Source: an uncultured Treponema sp.
GTDB taxonomy: Bacteria > Spirochaetota > Spirochaetia > Treponematales > Treponemataceae
Direction of reading: 5' to 3'
Length of the DNA stretch: 10,447 nucleotides
Assembly (NCBI GenBank): GCA_905373565.1
Contig: CAJPTT010000047.1
Location: 1 to 10,447 of the forward strand
Positions 6,787 to 10,447 of the stretch are shown here, one piece after another (positions within the stretch are counted from its first letter, which is position 1; every line of letters starts with the position of its first letter). The translations under genes and the position numbers were made by a program. The notes beneath the pieces are model-generated. The model worked only from the letters and a program-made list of their open reading frames with translations. It did not search any database and had not been told where the DNA came from.

Positions 6787-7974
6787 TTACCTTTTCAAAT
6801 TCCGCAATGCGCGGCTCAGCCGTTCGAGGGTTTCGGTAATAATCGATGCGGGAGCTGCAAGGTTAATCCGTTCAAAACCTCTGCCTTCGTCACCGAAGAT
6901 ATATCCTTCATCTAAGAATACTTGCGCCGTTTGCGTCATAAAGGCTTCCAAAGCCTTATGTTCCATTCCCAGCGCCCTAAAATCGAGCCATTGCAGATAC
7001 GTGCCTTCGATGAGCGGCGCTTTAATTTCGGGATGGTGCGTTTGGAAAAACTGCTGCACAATGCGCTGATTGGCATCGATTACGGATAAAAATTCATCGA
7101 GCCACGCTGCGCACTGTGTATAGCAAATTTCACAGGCCTTATAGCTCAATGCCGTGAACAATGCTCCCGACCCAAGCTCTTGGGCATTTACAAAAGTTTT
7201 CCGCATATTCTCATTTTTAATGATGATATTGCTGATTCCCAGCCCGGCGATGTTGAATGTCTTTGAAGGCGCGGTAAAAGTGATTGTCCGCTCTGCAAGG
7301 TCGTCTCCCAACGATTGGAAAACGGTGTGCGTATACCCCGGCATGATAATATCAAAATGAATTTCGTCCGAAAACAGCCAAAGATTGTGCTTTAATACGA
7401 TTTCTTCTATTTTATGCAGCTCTTCTTTTGTCCACACTCTGCCGATAGGATTATGAGGAGAACAAAAGAGGAGCGCTTTATTACGCGGATCTGCAGCGAG
7501 CCGTTCCAATGCTTCAAAATCAATCGTATAACGGCCGTCGGTTTCCTGCAACGAGCACGCGGCAACATTCCGCCCCTGCAAGCGTATTGCCCTAAAAAAG
7601 GGATAATACACCGGCGACAGCAGAATAACGCCGTCTCCCGGTTCGGTAAAAGCCCTAACCGCATTAAAAATTGCAGGTACAACGCCCCCAGTCGGAACAA
7701 TCCAATCGGGATCAATTGCCCAATTATGCCGTGTCTTCATCCAATTTTGTACCGCATCATTATATGAATCGGTCTGTTCGGTATAGCCCAGCACGGCGCT
7801 GTCAAGATAGCGCTTTAATCCCTCCGTTAATTCCGGCGGCATTTTAAATTCCATATCGGCAACCGAAAGCGGCACAACGGACGAATCGACGTGCGGGTTG
7901 ACCTGATACATCGCATCCCATTTACGCGAACCTGAACCGGCTCTGTTTATCCTTGTTGTAAAATCATATTTCAT
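6787..7974 (-). CDS. hly: Cystalysin, PLP-dependent cysteine C-S lyase (H2S-producing haemolysin)
   Basis: A 395-residue fold-type I PLP enzyme of the MalY/PatB family, recognised as the orthologue of T. denticola cystalysin. It converts L-cysteine to pyruvate, ammonia and hydrogen sulfide; in T. denticola the sulfide-generating activity is linked to haemolysis and tissue damage. Residues known in that enzyme fall at identical numbers here: Y64 (LGYT), Y123/Y124 (PVYYPF), N175 (SPHNP), D203 (SDEIHFD), the Schiff-base Lys238 (APSKTFNIAG) and Arg369 (FERINLAAP), which binds the substrate carboxylate. Length is within one residue of the 394-395 usual for the family, with no signal peptide, so it is cytoplasmic. 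The ATG is supported by GGGAG (complement of 7981-7985) six bases away. It is transcribed alone, convergent with the ABC operon and divergent from dnaA, with a 16-bp inverted repeat directly upstream that could be an operator. The assignment is firm; haemolytic potency in this species is inferred. Confidence 0.95.
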   Translation of the reverse strand: MKYDFTTRINRAGSGSRKWDAMYQVNPHVDSSVVPLSVADMEFKMPPELTEGLKRYLDSAVLGYTEQTDSYNDAVQNWMKTRHNWAIDPDWIVPTGGVVPAIFNAVRAFTEPGDGVILLSPVYYPFFRAIRLQGRNVAACSLQETDGRYTIDFEALERLAADPRNKALLFCSPHNPIGRVWTKEELHKIEEIVLKHNLWLFSDEIHFDIIMPGYTHTVFQSLGDDLAERTITFTAPSKTFNIAGLGISNIIIKNENMRKTFVNAQELGSGALFTALSYKACEICYTQCAAWLDEFLSVIDANQRIVQQFFQTHHPEIKAPLIEGTYLQWLDFRALGMEHKALEAFMTQTAQVFLDEGYIFGDEGRGFERINLAAPASIITETLERLSRALRNLKR

Positions 7975-7985
7975 AGCAATCTCCC

Positions 7986-8001
7986 TATTATCACGATAAT
8001 A
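7986..8001. promoter_or_regulatory. 16-bp inverted repeat upstream of cystalysin (possible operator or -10 region)
   Basis: TATTATC at 7986-7992 is the exact reverse complement of GATAATA at 7995-8001, with AC between. It starts one base beyond the cystalysin ribosome site. Read on the minus strand its upstream half gives TATTAT (8001-7996), a possible -10 box with a weak TCGTCA -35 about 18 bases further up, so a protein bound here would block the promoter. A related half, CGATATCAC, recurs at 8023-8031. The role is inferred from position and symmetry only. Confidence 0.4.
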
Positions 8002-8115
8002 TCACAATTCTATCGGGAATGACGATATCACCTCTTTTTTCCTCATTTGCTTAGCCTGTATAGTCAAAGGCAATGTCAGGTTGAAGCGGGTATGCGTTTC
8101 CCCTGAAGTTCCATA

Positions 8116-8145
8116 TTGTCAAGGAAAGGAAAGTAGTAGTATAAT
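8116..8145 (+). promoter_or_regulatory. dnaA promoter, probably giving a leaderless transcript
   Basis: TTGTCA at 8116-8121 and a perfect TATAAT at 8140-8145 are 18 bases apart. The -10 box ends 7 bases before the dnaA ATG at 8153, so transcription should start at or within a base or two of that ATG. The purine-rich AAGGAAAGGA at 8121-8130 lies inside the promoter spacer, more than 20 bases before the ATG, so it would not be in the mRNA and is too far away to serve as a normal ribosome site. Confidence 0.6.
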
Positions 8146-8152
8146 AACAAAC

Positions 8153-9547
8153 ATGAATAATTGTGATTATCGTATTTTTTGGGAAGAAACCGTAAAACAG
8201 TTAAAGGATGAGATGGGCGAGCAAGAAATATCCATGTGGTTCTCTCGTATTGTCTACGAGAGAGCCTCGGACACCGTTATCGTTTTATCGGTGCCTTCCG
8301 GATTTTACCGCGATAATGTACGACAACGCTATGAACTCCTTATCGAAAAAAAATTATTGGAGCTGCTCGGCTCCCGAATCAGTATTGAATTTGAAATAAA
8401 AGCCCCTCAGACACCGGATAATCAACCGGCTTCTCAAAAAAAAGTATCTACACCGGCAGGTTCTACCGGCTCGGCTTTCCATGAATCACAAAAACAGGTG
8501 TCTCACGAAGAAAAAAAGAAGCATCCGCTGTTGAATGAACGCTATACGTTCGATAAATTCGTTATCGATGCCGATAATCCCCTCCCTGCAAACGCGGCGA
8601 TTGCCGTTTCTAAGAACCCCGGGACGGCGTATAATCCGCTGTTAATTTACGGCGGTGTAGGCTTAGGTAAAACCCACTTAATGCAGGCAATCGGCAATGC
8701 GCTTTATCAAAATACCAACCTAAAGATTTTGTACACCCCTGCAGAGACCTTTACGAATGAATATATTGCTCATGTTAATAAAAACAAAATGCATGAATTT
8801 AAAAATAAATACCGCAATGCGGATGTCTTGCTGCTCGACGACATTCACTTTTTGGAAAAAAAAGAAGGCACGCAGGAAGAACTGTTCCATACTTTTAATG
8901 CCCTCTACGAGAGCAACAAGCAGATTGTATTTACCTGCGATCGTCCGGTCGAGGAACTCAAAAATTTAACGGACCGCCTCCGCTCCCGCTTTACCCGCGG
9001 TTTGAGTATCGACTTAAAAATCCCTTCGTACGAAACACGGTGCGCTATTTTATTTAAAAAACTTCAAGATGAGCATTTTTCCGTCCCTGACGAAGTGGTA
9101 CACTTGATTGCAAAGAATGTTTCTTCCAATATCCGCGATCTGGAAAGCGCACTCACTAAATTGGAAGCGTATTCGGAACTGACCGGCCCCGTTACGCTTG
9201 AAAATGCACAGCGGCTTTTACAGGATACGTTCGGTTCTCCTCGCCAGCATAATATTACAATCGACACGATTTTAAAAATCGTCGCAGACTATTTCGGTAT
9301 CTCCTATGTCGATTTAAAAGGGAAAAAGCGGACTAAGAATATCTCTTTCCCGCGACAGGTCGCGATGTATCTTGCCCGGGAAATGACCGAGTTTTCCACT
9401 ACGGAAATCGGCGTAGAGTTAGGCGGACGGGATCATTCGACGGTTATGCACGGGCATCAAAAAATAGAAACGCAAACAGCGCTTGAACCTTCGCTGGAAA
9501 TTACCATCGCCGAACTGAAAAAACGCATCACCAACAGCAATCAATAG
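8153..9547 (+). CDS. dnaA: Chromosomal replication initiator protein DnaA
   Basis: A 464-residue DnaA with all four domains. Domain I (about 1-82; YRIFWEETVKQLKDEM start) mediates oligomerisation and helicase loading. A Gln/Ser/Lys-rich linker (about 83-123) is domain II. The AAA+ domain III has Walker A GGVGLGKT 167-174, Walker B LLLDD 226-230, sensor 1 TCDRP 261-265, the arginine-finger segment RSRF 277-280 and sensor 2 R328 in NIRDLESAL. Domain IV carries the DNA-binding signature GGRDHSTVMHG 424-434. The frame stays open upstream to a TTG at 8081, but family alignment begins at the ATG at 8153, and the promoter overlaps the intervening codons, so 8153 is chosen. There is no usable Shine-Dalgarno next to it. 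The gene stands alone: it is divergent from cystalysin and convergent with an rRNA methyltransferase gene, without the dnaN/recF neighbours common in other bacteria. Confidence 0.97.
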   Translation: MNNCDYRIFWEETVKQLKDEMGEQEISMWFSRIVYERASDTVIVLSVPSGFYRDNVRQRYELLIEKKLLELLGSRISIEFEIKAPQTPDNQPASQKKVSTPAGSTGSAFHESQKQVSHEEKKKHPLLNERYTFDKFVIDADNPLPANAAIAVSKNPGTAYNPLLIYGGVGLGKTHLMQAIGNALYQNTNLKILYTPAETFTNEYIAHVNKNKMHEFKNKYRNADVLLLDDIHFLEKKEGTQEELFHTFNALYESNKQIVFTCDRPVEELKNLTDRLRSRFTRGLSIDLKIPSYETRCAILFKKLQDEHFSVPDEVVHLIAKNVSSNIRDLESALTKLEAYSELTGPVTLENAQRLLQDTFGSPRQHNITIDTILKIVADYFGISYVDLKGKKRTKNISFPRQVAMYLAREMTEFSTTEIGVELGGRDHSTVMHGHQKIETQTALEPSLEITIAELKKRITNSNQ

Positions 9548-9587
9548 CGATAATGCCGACAAGTCTTACCCAAGCGGAAGCCGAGTC

Positions 9588-9655
9588 AATGGGTAATGTG
9601 TAATTCATAATTATGAATTATGAATTCTTAATTACAAATTACACATTACCCCATT
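9588..9655. repeat. AT-rich palindromic (MITE-like) repeat between convergent genes
   Basis: Arms 9588-9605 and 9637-9655 are reverse complements over 18 bp, with one extra C in the right arm (arms read AATGGGTAATGTGTAATT and its complement). Inside lies a second perfect palindrome, AATTCATAATTATGAATT at 9602-9619, followed by two TTATGAA units (9611-9624). To the right, related CATTA(TA)CCC units continue to about 9669. The element lies 40 bases after the dnaA stop and its right arm overlaps the 3' end of the minus-strand methyltransferase gene. It could fold as a bidirectional transcription-end structure. It resembles the nested palindromic junk repeats scattered in many bacterial genomes. 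No target-site duplication is certain. Confidence 0.7.
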
Positions 9656-10447
9656 ATACCCATTACACCTTCTTCCCCCACCCCATCAATGAACGGCGCG
9701 CACAGCCACGTCAGCTCGTGTTTGTTTGCGGTAAGATGAACGATTTTTGAGTGGGGAATTTCCGCAAAACGGCGAATCGTATCGAAGTCCGGAGCGCCCT
9801 GCATTTTAATTGTGCAGATAAATTTTGAACAAAGGCCGCTTGCCCGCCACCGCTCAACCCATTCCAATAAGCGGGGCGGATAGCAGATAACATCGGAACA
9901 CATCCAATCCTGTTTACCGAGGCTTTCGGGAGTTAATGTAAATGCATCATGCTGCATAAAGGTAATCCGCGGTTCACGCATCAAAAAATCCGCCAGCGGA
10001 CTTCGGTCGATAGCAGTTATCTCCGCGCCCAGATTATTCAGCACCCATGTCCAGCCGCCGGGACAGGCCCCCGCATCCACACAACGGGTACCTCGCTGAG
10101 GTAATGCCCACTCCACCGGTACTATAGATGGAACAGTCTTTTCCTTTTGCTCTGCAGCAACAGCTTCTATAGGCAGGGAGTGTGTTTCGACAGGTACAGC
10201 TCCGACAGGCAGAGAACGTGTTTCCGCAGGCTGGGTACGAGCTTCCGCAGCACGCCGATAGTAAAAGTCTAACAGGGTTAAGGCTTCCCATAATTTAAGG
10301 TAGGCGCGGCTTGGCGGATTTTGATGGTCTTCGGTAAAGCGGATAACGCCGAGCGGAAACGGCGACGAGGTTTTCGCAGATGCAAGCAAGGTATGCTCAT
10401 CTAACAGCGACCACACCCCCATACCGACAAGCGGCACGGTATACGGA
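9646..10447 (-). CDS. RlmM/FtsJ-like SAM-dependent 2'-O-methyltransferase, 5' end outside the window
   Basis: The frame is open through the right edge (a GTG lies at 10437-10435, but codons for T, Y and P continue upstream), so the N-terminus is missing. Numbered from that GTG: SRAYLKLWEA (43-52) matches the FtsJ segment bearing the first catalytic Lys (K48); the SAM loop is DAGACPGGWTW (121-131); D182 (CSDVIC), K211 (CTIKMQG) and E241 (NKHELTWL) complete the K-D-K-E tetrad of RrmJ/FtsJ 2'-O-methyltransferases. The order and the 'WMCSDV..YPPRLLEWVERW' run resemble RlmM, which methylates C2498 of 23S rRNA in E. coli, so cytosolic rRNA modification is likely; the exact nucleotide is inferred. 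Odd features are a degenerate 12-residue repeat in a linker (about 64-110) between the first Lys and the SAM core, and a C-terminal tail whose last residues (VMGIMG) and stop codon come from the adjoining palindromic repeat. Confidence 0.83.
   Translation of the reverse strand, partial: PYTVPLVGMGVWSLLDEHTLLASAKTSSPFPLGVIRFTEDHQNPPSRAYLKLWEALTLLDFYYRRAAEARTQPAETRSLPVGAVPVETHSLPIEAVAAEQKEKTVPSIVPVEWALPQRGTRCVDAGACPGGWTWVLNNLGAEITAIDRSPLADFLMREPRITFMQHDAFTLTPESLGKQDWMCSDVICYPPRLLEWVERWRASGLCSKFICTIKMQGAPDFDTIRRFAEIPHSKIVHLTANKHELTWLCAPFIDGVGEEGVMGIMG
10156..10227 (-). repeat. Degenerate 36-bp tandem repeat inside the methyltransferase gene
   Basis: Two adjacent 36-base units (10192-10227 and 10156-10191) match at 26 of 36 positions and encode AETRSLPVGAVP and VETHSLPIEAVA. 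A partial third copy precedes them (encoding AEARTQP, about 10228-10248). The units keep the reading frame and lie in the linker between the first catalytic Lys segment and the SAM-binding core. Confidence 0.7.

Noticed and set aside
7414..7767. 117-residue plus-strand frame inside cystalysin
   Set aside because: Entirely antisense to a firmly identified enzyme; no domain or ribosome site seen.
7990..7998. TTATCACGA as a DnaA box
   Set aside because: It differs from TTATCCACA at three of nine positions and is explained by the palindrome at 7986-8001.
8081..8152. TTG-initiated 24-residue extension of DnaA
   Set aside because: It has no family similarity, starts with TTG without a clear ribosome site, and overlaps the promoter; the DnaA domain I match begins at the ATG at 8153.
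9566..9596. TTACCC/GGGTAA pair as a terminator stem after dnaA
   Set aside because: Only 6 bp with a 19-base loop, and it competes with the much stronger 9588-9655 palindrome.

Overview
The window looks like part of a Treponema chromosome, most likely from the oral group. The main reason is a cystalysin (hly) gene on the minus strand. Every active-site residue of the T. denticola enzyme that I checked sits at the same residue number here. Mid-range GC, a spirochaete-like DnaA and envelope genes of diderm type agree with this. The species is an inference.

Left part (1-1385): a GC hairpin at the very edge, then an AT-richer gene for a radical SAM/SPASM protein of the peptide-maturase type. No precursor peptide is visible in the window.

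Middle part (1386-6735): a consensus-like sigma-70 promoter (1410-1438) drives five plus-strand genes with short gaps: two MacB/LolC-type FtsX permeases, a periplasmic LolA-like lipoprotein-sorting protein, a secreted protein that is probably an outer-membrane beta-barrel, and a LolD/MacB-type ATPase. Together they could form a complete inner membrane - periplasm - outer membrane route: the ATPase and two permeases extract a lipid-linked or peptide cargo, the LolA-like chaperone carries it, and the barrel is a possible outer-membrane partner. A GC-rich hairpin lies just ahead of the LolA-like gene, and that gene has an unusual G-ending codon preference.

Right part (6736-10447): cystalysin (minus strand) and dnaA (plus strand) are divergent across a 178-base gap. 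The gap holds a 16-bp inverted repeat next to cystalysin and a dnaA promoter placed so that transcription should begin at or next to the dnaA ATG, implying a leaderless mRNA. dnaA is not followed by dnaN. Instead it converges on an RlmM/FtsJ-like rRNA 2'-O-methyltransferase gene, which runs off the right edge. An AT-rich palindromic repeat sits between the two and supplies the last codons and the stop of the methyltransferase gene. That gene also carries a degenerate 36-bp tandem repeat in its interdomain linker.

No tRNA, rRNA, CRISPR array, transposase or clear DnaA-box cluster was seen. The longest stretch outside genes is 178 bases.
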